From NCBI GenBank assembly GCA_947501115.1, contig CANMVX010000022.1:1-63945 (forward strand): DNA of 63,945 nucleotides, given 5' to 3'. This DNA is from Haliscomenobacteraceae bacterium (GTDB lineage Bacteria > Bacteroidota > Bacteroidia > Chitinophagales > Saprospiraceae). Position 1 is the first letter of the stretch. Each line of letters opens with the position of its first letter. This document shows positions 7,363 through 16,196 of this stretch, piece after piece. The notes beneath the pieces were generated by a model that was not told the origin of the DNA, searched no databases, and saw only the letters and a program-made list of their open reading frames with translations. The position numbers and the translations under genes are program-made.

Positions 7363-9456
7363 TTAACGAACAAATGCTTCAGGTATGCCTCCGTCAACAT
7401 TAATGGTGAGTCCCGTCGATTTATTGAGCACTGCTAAGAGGGCAAAAACACCATTAGCAATATCCTCTGGTAAAATAATTTGATTTAAAAGATTCCTTTT
7501 GGCATAGTGTGCGGGTAGGTCAGACACTGATATGCCGTAAGCTTTTGCTCTTCCTTCCGCCCATTCTCCTTCCCATATTTTGCTTCCAACGATAACTCCA
7601 TCAGGATTGACGGTATTTACCCTTATATTTTCTTTGGCTAATTCGGCGGCGAGTAATCGGGTCATGTGTTGTTGAGCCGCTTTGGCTGTACCATAAGCTA
7701 CATTATTTGGCCCTGAAACCAATCCATTTTTACTGGCAATGGTCACAAGATTTCCACCAAATTGTTGCTTTTTCATTATATTAACGCCTAACTTAAAAAG
7801 TTGAAACTGCGCTTTAACCAATACATTTTGTAAAATATCCCAATCAGATTCCAACGTATCGGTCAATGATTTCGATATAGCAAGACCCGCACTGTGAACA
7901 ATGATATCGACGCCTCCAAATTGCAAACAAGTAAAATCAATTAATTTCAACAGATCATTTTCCTGGGTTATATCTGCTGAAAAGTACCTGGCGACATCCT
8001 TGTTATAGGATTGAATCCCCTCCTTTAATCTTTCTTCCGATAAGTCAGTGATAACAATGTGCGCCCCTTCAGCAGCCAATTTCTTAGCAATAGCGCCTCC
8101 AATACCTCCGCCACCCCCAGTAATAAGGGCAATACGGCGGGACAGTGGTTTTTCAGCAGGCATACGTTGTAGTTTAGCCTCTTCTAACAACCAATATTCT
8201 ATATTGAATGCCTCTTGTCTTGGAAGAGCCGTGTAGCTTGAAATTGCTTCCGCTCCACGCATCACGTTAATGGCATTTTGATAAAATTCTGACGCAACTC
8301 TGGCAGTTTGCTTATCCTTGGCAAAAGTAAACATACCAATGCCTGGATAGATGATTACTACCGGATTTGCATCTCGCAAAGCGGGACTATCTTCCCTTTT
8401 GCAGGCTTCATAATATTCTGCATAGTCCGCTCTATATTGCTCGAAAGCTGGTTTAATAAGTTCTTTTATACCTAAACTGTCTGATAAATCTTCAGTAATA
8501 GCAAGAGATAAAACCAGGGGTTTTATTTTAGTGCGTAAAAAATGATCGGGGCAAGAAGTGCCGAGAGGAGCTAGTCTCTGCAAATCATGACTATTTATAA
8601 AAGCCAATACGGCAGGATCATCTGAAAAATGACCTATCATTTGATTTTTTTCCGAACAAAGCCCTCTTAAAATGGGCATTAATTGAGCCGCCTGACTTAA
8701 TCTATAAGGCGCAGGTGGACTTTCAATTTTTAATCCTCCAAAAATAGATCCCTTTTTCTCCTGAGCCTTTGCAAGAAAAATGGAGGCCTCCTCAATAACA
8801 CTCAGACTATTGAAATAACATTCCTTTGAGGTATTTCCCCAGGTAAATAGACCATGACTGCCCAGGATAATACCTTTTATACCTGGATTTTCTTTATAAC
8901 ACTTTTCAAGTTGTAATCCAAGATCAAATCCAGGTCTTTGCCAGGGAATCCAGGCTATTGAATCACCCCAAATTTGTTTCATAATAGCCTCTCCATCTTT
9001 TGCTGCCGCAATAGCTATGAGCGCATCCGGATGAAGGTGATCTATATGAGTAAAAGGCAAAAGTCCATGCAGTGGTGTATCAATGGACGGTGCAGCACTA
9101 TTTAGGTCGTAGAGACAATGTTGCAATAAGGGAACAATTTCATCTTCGTAAGGAAGCCCTTTATATATTTTTTTTAGCGAATGCAGGCGGTTGGTAAACA
9201 AGCCCGCGATACCCTTTCGGGTAAGGGTTCCGATATCTCCACCGGAACCCTTTATCCACATAACTTCTTTTAATTCACCACTTAAGGGATCAGATTCTAT
9301 TGTTTTACAAGAGGTATTTCCCCCTCCAAAATTAGTAATCCTTAAATCTGCACCAAGTAAATTAGACCGGTAAAGTAATAGATCTATTTGGTTTTCGTTA
9401 TAAGATGCCTCTTTACGATCATCCCATAAATTTAAAACATGATCAAAAGAACGCAT
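7363..9456 (-). CDS. rhaEW: Bifunctional rhamnulose-1-phosphate aldolase / lactaldehyde dehydrogenase (RhaEW)
   Basis: A 697-residue fusion. Residues about 1-430 form a class II aldolase domain with zinc-ligand candidates in FTHIDHLHPDA (H137, H140, H142) and ILGSHGLF (H201). Residues about 440-697 form a short-chain dehydrogenase with the NAD motif TGGGGGIGGAIA (446-457), catalytic Ser575 and YxxxK (Y588, K592). In the rhamnose pathway the first half splits rhamnulose-1-phosphate into dihydroxyacetone phosphate and L-lactaldehyde, and the second oxidises lactaldehyde to L-lactate. This explains the lutABC genes downstream. First gene of the rha block on the minus strand, 24 bp after the previous gene. 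Confidence 0.9.
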   Translation of the reverse strand: MRSFDHVLNLWDDRKEASYNENQIDLLLYRSNLLGADLRITNFGGGNTSCKTIESDPLSGELKEVMWIKGSGGDIGTLTRKGIAGLFTNRLHSLKKIYKGLPYEDEIVPLLQHCLYDLNSAAPSIDTPLHGLLPFTHIDHLHPDALIAIAAAKDGEAIMKQIWGDSIAWIPWQRPGFDLGLQLEKCYKENPGIKGIILGSHGLFTWGNTSKECYFNSLSVIEEASIFLAKAQEKKGSIFGGLKIESPPAPYRLSQAAQLMPILRGLCSEKNQMIGHFSDDPAVLAFINSHDLQRLAPLGTSCPDHFLRTKIKPLVLSLAITEDLSDSLGIKELIKPAFEQYRADYAEYYEACKREDSPALRDANPVVIIYPGIGMFTFAKDKQTARVASEFYQNAINVMRGAEAISSYTALPRQEAFNIEYWLLEEAKLQRMPAEKPLSRRIALITGGGGGIGGAIAKKLAAEGAHIVITDLSEERLKEGIQSYNKDVARYFSADITQENDLLKLIDFTCLQFGGVDIIVHSAGLAISKSLTDTLESDWDILQNVLVKAQFQLFKLGVNIMKKQQFGGNLVTIASKNGLVSGPNNVAYGTAKAAQQHMTRLLAAELAKENIRVNTVNPDGVIVGSKIWEGEWAEGRAKAYGISVSDLPAHYAKRNLLNQIILPEDIANGVFALLAVLNKSTGLTINVDGGIPEAFVR

Positions 9457-9480
9457 TCTAACTTAATATTTGAAATACCC

Positions 9481-10095
9481 TTAAAAATTAAATTTCTTTA
9501 GTACTTCAGCTGGTGGACCTTCCCAGTTATTGGGTCTGTTACCTACATAACCAAGGTCTTCAAAGCCGGCCTCTGTGGTGTAAAAACCTGTTAATGTCAA
9601 ATCTCTCATAAGGTTAAAGAAAGCTACTCCTGCAGAAACAGCGGGAGTGGCCAATTCCGGATAAGCGATAGCATCGACAATGGTAATCTGATTCGCTGGG
9701 GTAATAGCCACAAAAGATTTTCCAAATAACTTCCGCGAGTAATTTTCTAACCACATGATACCACCTCTGAGCGGAACTTGCTGATAAGGCATGTCCTTAG
9801 CGATAAATTCAATGAAAGCGGGAACACCTACTTGCACGGCAGAAGGCGAAGTCCCTTCAGCTGGTAAGATAATATCACATAATCGGGTAATAACAGCCAT
9901 TTCGCCTGGGGTAAAAAACGTTTCTGAGGTAAGCTTCTCGTCTCTTTTTACCTCATCTGGTGTTCTACCATAATTAGATTTCTGCTTTTTAGGCTTACCA
10001 GCCGCTATACTTTCTGTTTGAGCGGGTAAAACCTGAGCAGTAGCAAGCCCTACCGAGGTAAGGGTTATATTTTTTATAAGATCTCTGCGTTTCAT
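9481..10095 (-). CDS. Gluconate 2-dehydrogenase subunit 3 family protein (Tat-targeted small subunit)
   Basis: A 204-residue protein with an N-terminal twin-arginine signal (MKRRDLIKNITLTSVGLA, cleavage probably near residue 25-30) followed by the small-subunit fold: TPGEMAVITRLCDIILPAEG and the C-terminal FYTTEAGFEDLGYVGNRP. In FAD-dependent glucose and gluconate dehydrogenases this subunit stabilises the GMC catalytic subunit and carries it through the Tat pathway. Here the GMC gene is 5 bp upstream and lacks its own signal, which fits such piggy-back export. No cytochrome subunit gene is adjacent. Substrate unknown. Confidence 0.85.
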   Translation of the reverse strand: MKRRDLIKNITLTSVGLATAQVLPAQTESIAAGKPKKQKSNYGRTPDEVKRDEKLTSETFFTPGEMAVITRLCDIILPAEGTSPSAVQVGVPAFIEFIAKDMPYQQVPLRGGIMWLENYSRKLFGKSFVAITPANQITIVDAIAYPELATPAVSAGVAFFNLMRDLTLTGFYTTEAGFEDLGYVGNRPNNWEGPPAEVLKKFNF

Positions 10096-10100
10096 GGCAA

Positions 10101-11843
10101 TTAGATTTTATTAGCTTTAACTTGATCAATGATGTATTCAGAAGTACGCATAGCAGAGGCAAGGATAGTCCAGGTTACGTTTTTATCACCTTGAGTAACA
10201 AAAGGCCCTGCATCAACTACAAATAAATTTTTAACATCATGTGCCTGCTGATATTTATTCAAAGCAGAACGATTTGGATTATCACCCATACGCACGGTAC
10301 CAACTTCGTGGATAATTTTACCTGGGGCTTCAAGACCATAATTTGTTTCAGGTCCAGGCTTATTACCTAAAGGAATACCACCCATTTCAATGATCATTTC
10401 TTCAAAAGTGTCCTGCATGTGTTTAGCTTGCATAATCTCCTGATCCGACCATTTGTAATGGAAACGAAGCGTTGGAATACCAAATTTATCTACTTTGCCA
10501 GGATCAATTTCGCAATAATTGGTTTCCAAAGGAATTGGTTCACCGCGACCAGCCATACCAATGTGTGCACCATAGAAGCGATTAACATCTTCTCTTAATC
10601 TGGAACCATAGCCACCAGCAGGTAACTTTTCTCCATTTGGATAAGGATATTTTCCATTACTACCTTGCATACCCATACCAAAACCGTAACCTGGCATACC
10701 CATACCACCACCATATTCGATATGATATCCGCGCGCGAAATCTAATTTATTGTTGTCCAGCCACCATGGAGAATAGATATGACTTCCGCCAACTCCATCT
10801 TCATTGTAACGATCCCTATTCATCAAGGAAGGCACAAATCCACTTCTACTTGCACCTGTAGAGTCATTTAAATATTTACCAATTACCCCACTGGTATTAG
10901 CTAATCCCTGAGGGAAACGAGCCGATTTAGAATTCAAAAGTAAACGGGCAGATTCACAGGCAGAAGCACCTAAAACCACTCGTTTAGCACGAACAGAGAC
11001 TTCGGCCATGGTTTTAGTGTCAACATAAGATACCCCTGTTGCCAAACCTGTAGCCTGATCAGTAAGTACCTCACGAACCATTGCGTGATTTATCAGGGTA
11101 AGGTTTCCAGTTTTCATGGCAGGAATAACCAAGACGGAAGAAGAAGAGAAATCGGCGTATTTATTACAACCTCTGCTACATTGACTGCAATAGAAACAAG
11201 AGCCTCTTTCGTTATTTATCGGTCTGGTTAAGATAGAAAGCCTGGATGGAATAACAGGAATTTTTAAATTCGTTCCTGCTTTTTTGATAAAGTGTTCATG
11301 CAAACGCATGGGTGGCGGAGGTAGGAAAATACCATCTGGTTCGTTGAACATATTTTCGACAGAACCAAAAATACCAATTAGTTTATCTGTTTTGTCGTAA
11401 AAAGGCTTCAAATCGTCATAACCGATAGGCCAATCATCTCCAATACCTGTTAAAGAACCTCTTTTAAAATCATTTGGACCGAAGCGAAGAGAAATTCTAC
11501 CCCAGTGATTGGTTCGACCCCCTAACATTCTGGATCTGAACCAATGAAATTCGGTACCTTTTACTGCTGAGTAAGGCTCACCGTCGATTTGCCAGCCTCC
11601 GTAAGCAGCATCAAAATCCCCAAAAGGTCTGGTACTTGAAGCACCGCGACGAGGCGATTCCCAAGGATTTTTCATTTGGGTAATATATTGAGGATCAGCA
11701 GGGTCATAATAACTCCCCGCTTCCAATAAGCAAACTTTTGCGCCTGCCTTGGTTAAGGTATAAGCCGCCATGCCACCGCCGGCTCCAGAACCAACAATAA
11801 CTACATCGAAAATTTCTGGCGTTTCTTTAATTTGAAAGGTCAT
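10101..11843 (-). CDS. GMC-family FAD oxidoreductase with a Cys cluster
   Basis: A 580-residue flavoprotein. It opens with the FAD-binding VVIVGSGAGGGMAAYTL (about 14-30), has GGRTNHWGR near residue 108-116 and the C-terminal GMC region HEVGTVRMG and VVDAGPFVTQGDKNVTWTI. Cysteines 216, 219, 222 and 226 (CFYCSQCSRGC) match the position and spacing of the Fe-S cluster site in FAD-dependent glucose dehydrogenases. It has no signal peptide, and probably leaves the cytoplasm with the Tat-tagged small subunit encoded next to it. It likely oxidises a sugar or polyol in the periplasm; the acceptor and substrate are not evident. Confidence 0.87.
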   Translation of the reverse strand: MTFQIKETPEIFDVVIVGSGAGGGMAAYTLTKAGAKVCLLEAGSYYDPADPQYITQMKNPWESPRRGASSTRPFGDFDAAYGGWQIDGEPYSAVKGTEFHWFRSRMLGGRTNHWGRISLRFGPNDFKRGSLTGIGDDWPIGYDDLKPFYDKTDKLIGIFGSVENMFNEPDGIFLPPPPMRLHEHFIKKAGTNLKIPVIPSRLSILTRPINNERGSCFYCSQCSRGCNKYADFSSSSVLVIPAMKTGNLTLINHAMVREVLTDQATGLATGVSYVDTKTMAEVSVRAKRVVLGASACESARLLLNSKSARFPQGLANTSGVIGKYLNDSTGASRSGFVPSLMNRDRYNEDGVGGSHIYSPWWLDNNKLDFARGYHIEYGGGMGMPGYGFGMGMQGSNGKYPYPNGEKLPAGGYGSRLREDVNRFYGAHIGMAGRGEPIPLETNYCEIDPGKVDKFGIPTLRFHYKWSDQEIMQAKHMQDTFEEMIIEMGGIPLGNKPGPETNYGLEAPGKIIHEVGTVRMGDNPNRSALNKYQQAHDVKNLFVVDAGPFVTQGDKNVTWTILASAMRTSEYIIDQVKANKI

Positions 11844-11922
11844 ATCAGTTACTAGGTTTTAAATGTCAAATACAAAATTTGGTTTTTGTTCCCTTTGTAA
11901 ATATAATTAAAAATAAATTACA

Positions 11923-13044
11923 TTATTCAAGTAATTTAACCAAAGTGCTTTCAATTTCTTGAGATCCACGAACACTGGTAGAAACGATTACCCCATTTTT
12001 ATCAAGCATAAATGCTCGGGGTATGGAATTCACTCCATATAAGGCAGCAGCAGCAGAGGACCATTTTTTCAAATCACTTACATGATGTGGCCACGATAAT
12101 TTATCTATAGCAATGGCATCAATCCAGGCTTGTTTTCCCTGCGCTATGTAGGCACTTGCCATCGAAGGATCTTCCAAACGCGCCATAGTACGATCGTCTA
12201 AACCGTCTAAGCTTACACTGAAAATGGTAAAACCTTTGTTTTTATATTTTTCATAAACGGCCACTACATTTGGATTTTCCCTGCGGCAAGGACCACACCA
12301 GCTAGCCCAAAAATCGAGCAAAACGACTTGCCCTTTCAAGTCGGATAACTTCCTGATTTTTCCCGTTGGATCAGGTAAAGCGATTTCAGGAGCAGGTTGA
12401 CCTACCTGGATAAGTTGCTGTGACATGGCTGCTGCATTCTCCTGTTCTTTCAAAGCGATAAATTCACCAAAAGCGGTGGTTAACTCATCTTTTGGGTATT
12501 TAGCAACTAACTTGTCATAAGCCTTTTTTTGAAGAGGCAGATAATCAGGGCTTTGTCCAAAAACCATGTTGGCCACTAAAGCACCCAGCATTGGATTTTC
12601 AGCTTGATCTATAAAGGTAACTACATCGTTAGCTGTTTTTTGCTGACTTTGAAGCCCTTGAATAAGTTCTTTTAATTGAGCCGTTTCCGGAGAACCATTT
12701 ATGGTGAAACTATATTGATCCAACGATTCTAAGGATCCATCAATAGAAATTTCTTTTTCTGATCCATTGAGCACCATTAGCATTCTTTTTGCGCCTATGC
12801 GCACATTATAAATACCCGCTTCTAATCCCTTTGGGAAATTTATTTTAAATGAACCAGTGCCGTCTATTTCCGTTTTGTCAAGGACTACATTTACTTTTCC
12901 AATGATGGTTTTATCAATGAATGCCTGAAGATTTTCAGCGCCACTAATTTTACCTTTTATAGTAACACCGCCTTTCAGGGCATCACAACTTAGAGATAAA
13001 AACAAAATACCGGCTATGCCGACAAAATAAGATATCGTTCTCAT
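11923..13044 (-). CDS. TlpA-like thioredoxin lipoprotein with N-terminal DUF4369-like domain
   Basis: A 373-residue lipoprotein: the ATG at 13044 gives a signal ending LFLSLSC with lipid-anchoring Cys20 (a TTG six bases upstream is less likely). Residues about 25-120 look like the DUF4369 beta domain common in Bacteroidota; about 215-373 form a thioredoxin-like domain of the TlpA/AhpC-TSA class with the active site WASWCGPCRRE (cysteines near residues 250 and 253). It probably acts as a thiol-disulfide reductant in the periplasm or at the outer membrane. It lies 6 bp after purL, but a functional tie with purine synthesis is not suggested. Confidence 0.85.
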   Translation of the reverse strand: MRTISYFVGIAGILFLSLSCDALKGGVTIKGKISGAENLQAFIDKTIIGKVNVVLDKTEIDGTGSFKINFPKGLEAGIYNVRIGAKRMLMVLNGSEKEISIDGSLESLDQYSFTINGSPETAQLKELIQGLQSQQKTANDVVTFIDQAENPMLGALVANMVFGQSPDYLPLQKKAYDKLVAKYPKDELTTAFGEFIALKEQENAAAMSQQLIQVGQPAPEIALPDPTGKIRKLSDLKGQVVLLDFWASWCGPCRRENPNVVAVYEKYKNKGFTIFSVSLDGLDDRTMARLEDPSMASAYIAQGKQAWIDAIAIDKLSWPHHVSDLKKWSSAAAALYGVNSIPRAFMLDKNGVIVSTSVRGSQEIESTLVKLLE

Positions 13045-13050
13045 ATACAA

Positions 13051-15297
13051 TTAGTTTTGAACTCCGGCCATTTTCTGACCAAGGGTATTGTTATAAATCA
13101 AGGTGTATTCTCCAATGTTGCCAAATGACTCAGCGTCTATTTTAATTTCGTCCTTTATCACCTCTCCAATACGAGAAAAAGGAACGTTGTGGGTATTTAG
13201 AAAATTAACCACGGCGTCCTCCTTCTGAGGATTGATAGTTACGACACATCGACTCTGACTCTCCCCAAAAAGATAGGCATCTTTCCGGAAGTTACTATCA
13301 GTTTCAATGTCAAATCCTACATTTCCCGCTATCGCCGATTCCAATAAACAGTGAAACAGACCACCTTCACTGATATCGTGGGCAGATTCAATGTATTTTT
13401 TACGAATCAATTGGGTGATGTTTTGCTGTAAATGCAATTCCTCATCCATATCAAACGATGGGGGAGCAGACAATGGAATTCCGAGGACGGTTCTACAATA
13501 TTCCGAACTTCCCAAATCATTTACCGGGGTTCCAAGCATATATATAACATGGCCCAGTTTTTTAAAGTGTAAGGTAGTATGCCAGGAAATGTCATCCATA
13601 ACACCTAACATACCAATGGTAGGTGTAGGGAAAACAGGTTCGGTACCGTCCTTAAGGACAGATTGATTATAAAAACTTACGTTACCACCTGTAACTGGTG
13701 TGTTGAATTTCCTGCAGGCGTCGCCCATTCCTTTAATAACTTGAACAAACTGCCAGTAAACACCCTGGTTATACGGATTTCCAAAATTTAAACAATTGGT
13801 GATAGCTACAGGTGTACCCCCGGAACAAACAATATTTCGGGCCGCCTCAGCAACAGCAATCATTGCACCCTGATATGGGTCGGCATGTACGTAAGAACTA
13901 TTACAGTCAGTGGTTAGCACAATGGCTTTTTTAGTTTCTTTTATCCATACCACCGATGCATCGGAGGGTTTATTTGTCGTCATGGTACCTGTTCTTACCA
14001 TGGAATCGTACTGTTCATATATCCAGCGCTTAGAAACTAAATTTGGGCTGGCAGCCAGTTTTTTAGCTGAGGCTACGTATTTAGTATTTAGAGGGATAGA
14101 TTTTGTATTTATTTTTCTTATTTCCTCCACATAAGCAGGCCTTTTATATTCTCTTTGATATACTGGTGCACCACCACCCAGAACAAGAGAATGTGCGTTT
14201 ACTTCGGCTACTTTTGTACCTGAAGTATGAAAAACAAGCGTTCCCGTATCAGTAACTTCTCCAATTTCAGCACATTCAAGATCCCATTTCTCAAATACGT
14301 CCAATAAAAGTTGTTCTTGCCCTTTATGGCAGACAATCAACATACGTTCCTGACTTTCAGAGAGTAAAATCTCAAAAGGTTTCATGTTTTTTTGTCTGGT
14401 AGGCACCTTGTCTAAATCGATAATCATGCCCACACCCCCTTTAGCACTCATTTCCGAGGTAGAACAGGTTATGCCCGCAGCACCCATGTCTTGCATGCCG
14501 ACGATGGCTCCTGTTTTTATGGCTTCCAGGGTGGCTTCCAGTAATAATTTTTCTTGAAAAGGGTCACCGACCTGAACCGCTGGTAAATCTTCTGCGGAAT
14601 CTTCCGTTAAATCGGCCGAGGCAAAGGTAGCGCCGTGAATACCATCTTTTCCAGTAGCCGAGCCAACAATGAAAACAGGATTTCCAAGTCCTTCTGCTAT
14701 GGCAGAAACCGTTTTTCCTACTTCTACAATCCCTACAGACATGGCGTTTACTAAAATATTTTGATTGTAACAATCATTAAAATAAACTTCGCCGCCTACT
14801 GTAGGAACACCAAAACAATTACCATAATGGCTTATACCGGCAACAACCCCTTCGACTAAGCGTCGGGTATGAGGCAAATCTATATTACCAAAACGAAGAG
14901 AATTCAGGGAGGCAATAGGTCTGGCTCCCATGGTAAAAATATCTCTGTGAATACCACCGACTCCGGTAGCAGCACCTTGAAAAGGCTCTATGGCCGAAGG
15001 ATGATTGTGAGATTCAATCTTGAAAGCACAAGCTAAGCCGTCACCAATATCAACCAATCCGGCATTTTCCTCACCAGCGCCTACGAGAAGTCTTTTACCT
15101 TCCCGTGGCAGCGTTTTCAGCCAATGAATGGAATTTTTATAACTACAGTGTTCCGACCACATCACAGAATAAATACTTAATTCTGTGAAATTAGGCGTCC
15201 TGCCCATTATGCTAACAATCTGTTCGAATTCTGCTTCAGTTATCCCTAGCTTTTTACCCGTTTCGACAGTTACCAATGTTTCGCTTTGATTTTGCAT
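13051..15297 (-). CDS. purL: Phosphoribosylformylglycinamidine synthase subunit PurL (small type)
   Basis: A 748-residue enzyme of the small PurL class, which works with separate PurS and PurQ. It converts FGAR to FGAM using ATP and ammonia in purine synthesis. Visible motifs include [10 protein letters not shown] (catalytic His region, about 48-57), [38 protein letters not shown] and the second-half [10 protein letters not shown]. Length is typical (about 740). The start ATG at 15297 is preceded by a good minus-strand -7 box at 15332-15325. PurS and PurQ genes are not in the window. Confidence 0.96.
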   Translation of the reverse strand: MQNQSETLVTVETGKKLGITEAEFEQIVSIMGRTPNFTELSIYSVMWSEHCSYKNSIHWLKTLPREGKRLLVGAGEENAGLVDIGDGLACAFKIESHNHPSAIEPFQGAATGVGGIHRDIFTMGARPIASLNSLRFGNIDLPHTRRLVEGVVAGISHYGNCFGVPTVGGEVYFNDCYNQNILVNAMSVGIVEVGKTVSAIAEGLGNPVFIVGSATGKDGIHGATFASADLTEDSAEDLPAVQVGDPFQEKLLLEATLEAIKTGAIVGMQDMGAAGITCSTSEMSAKGGVGMIIDLDKVPTRQKNMKPFEILLSESQERMLIVCHKGQEQLLLDVFEKWDLECAEIGEVTDTGTLVFHTSGTKVAEVNAHSLVLGGGAPVYQREYKRPAYVEEIRKINTKSIPLNTKYVASAKKLAASPNLVSKRWIYEQYDSMVRTGTMTTNKPSDASVVWIKETKKAIVLTTDCNSSYVHADPYQGAMIAVAEAARNIVCSGGTPVAITNCLNFGNPYNQGVYWQFVQVIKGMGDACRKFNTPVTGGNVSFYNQSVLKDGTEPVFPTPTIGMLGVMDDISWHTTLHFKKLGHVIYMLGTPVNDLGSSEYCRTVLGIPLSAPPSFDMDEELHLQQNITQLIRKKYIESAHDISEGGLFHCLLESAIAGNVGFDIETDSNFRKDAYLFGESQSRCVVTINPQKEDAVVNFLNTHNVPFSRIGEVIKDEIKIDAESFGNIGEYTLIYNNTLGQKMAGVQN

Positions 15298-15324
15298 AAG
15301 CTACCCCTAATCTTTTAGTTTAAG

Positions 15325-15332
15325 CAAATATA
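15325..15332 (-). promoter_or_regulatory. Bacteroidota-type -7 box upstream of purL
   Basis: On the minus strand the sequence reads TATATTTG, an exact match to the Bacteroidota TAnnTTTG -7 element, 27 bp upstream of the purL start codon. No clear -33 TTTG was found at the expected distance, so this is a partial promoter match. Confidence 0.5.
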
Positions 15333-15375
15333 ATACGATTTGGAAAAAAAGTAGGTTTTAAAAAATTACTTTAGC

Positions 15376-16005
15376 TTAAGCTATCATTTTATTTATCACG
15401 AAAAACACCATTAAATAGACCCATAGTATATCAAGAAAGTGCCAATATATACTTATTAATCGCAAATTTAGCCGTTTATGTGGATCCGAAAAATAGACCA
15501 ATACACTGACCGGTTCTATCATGTATTTCTTTGCCTCAATACTGAAATAGATAAGGAAAGGTAGTCCTGCCACAACATGGAAAAAGTGAAGACCCGATAT
15601 AACATACAAATAACCAGCAGAATTATCGGTTTGTATCATAATGTTCTGATTAAATAAACTATACCACGCAATGCCTTGAAGGATAAGAAATAAGAACGAT
15701 AAAGTTATAGTTATATATAGTGTTTGCTGATACCTGTCAGTCCGATCCTCCAGATACGCTTTTTTACTTTGCCATAATGTATAGCTTGATGCTAATAATA
15801 CCAATGTATTTACATAAAATAACCAGGGTAATTGAAGCGGAGGTAATTTCGACAGTGTTCTGGTGTAAACGTAGGCGAAGGATAGGGACAAAAATAACAT
15901 GGTTAATCCCGCTAAAGTCAGGAATAATATGATGTTTTTGGGATGAAAAATCAAAGACTCATTTTGCTGGTTGTCCAGCTCGTTATTTTGAGGTAAAGAG
16001 GTCAT
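15376..16005 (-). CDS. Orphan haem-copper oxidase subunit III-like protein
   Basis: A 209-residue membrane protein with five or so hydrophobic segments. The C-terminal half carries subunit III landmarks: GYLYVISGLHFFHVVAGLPF and LISIYWHFLDILWVYLMVFF, close to the two subunit III proteins in the oxidase cluster at 37-39 kb. The ATG at 16005 (MTSLPQNNELDN) is preferred to the frame start at 16029, but this is uncertain. It stands alone, divergent from the VCBS gene, with no subunit I or II nearby. It could be a paralogue serving another oxidase, or an alternative subunit for the main one. Confidence 0.78.
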   Translation of the reverse strand: MTSLPQNNELDNQQNESLIFHPKNIILFLTLAGLTMLFLSLSFAYVYTRTLSKLPPLQLPWLFYVNTLVLLASSYTLWQSKKAYLEDRTDRYQQTLYITITLSFLFLILQGIAWYSLFNQNIMIQTDNSAGYLYVISGLHFFHVVAGLPFLIYFSIEAKKYMIEPVSVLVYFSDPHKRLNLRLISIYWHFLDILWVYLMVFFVINKMIA

Positions 16006-16196
16006 ATTTAAAGATTTTACAACTAACAATATCCTAAATCTTTAGTTCAAGAAATAAATATTTTGCATTATCAAACGCCATTACTTTTTTATATGACGGT
16101 ATTTTAAACTTTTTTTAGGTCGTCCTTATTTTTTAAGAGGTTTGTGGTTGCGATTACATCACAATTTGATTAGATTGTCCGCTCAAATAGGTTGTT

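Noticed and set aside
16165-16195. Promoter TTTG-N19-TAGGTTGT in front of the VCBS gene
   Set aside because: Two mismatches in the -7 box, and it ends 1 bp before the start codon, leaving no room for a transcription start.
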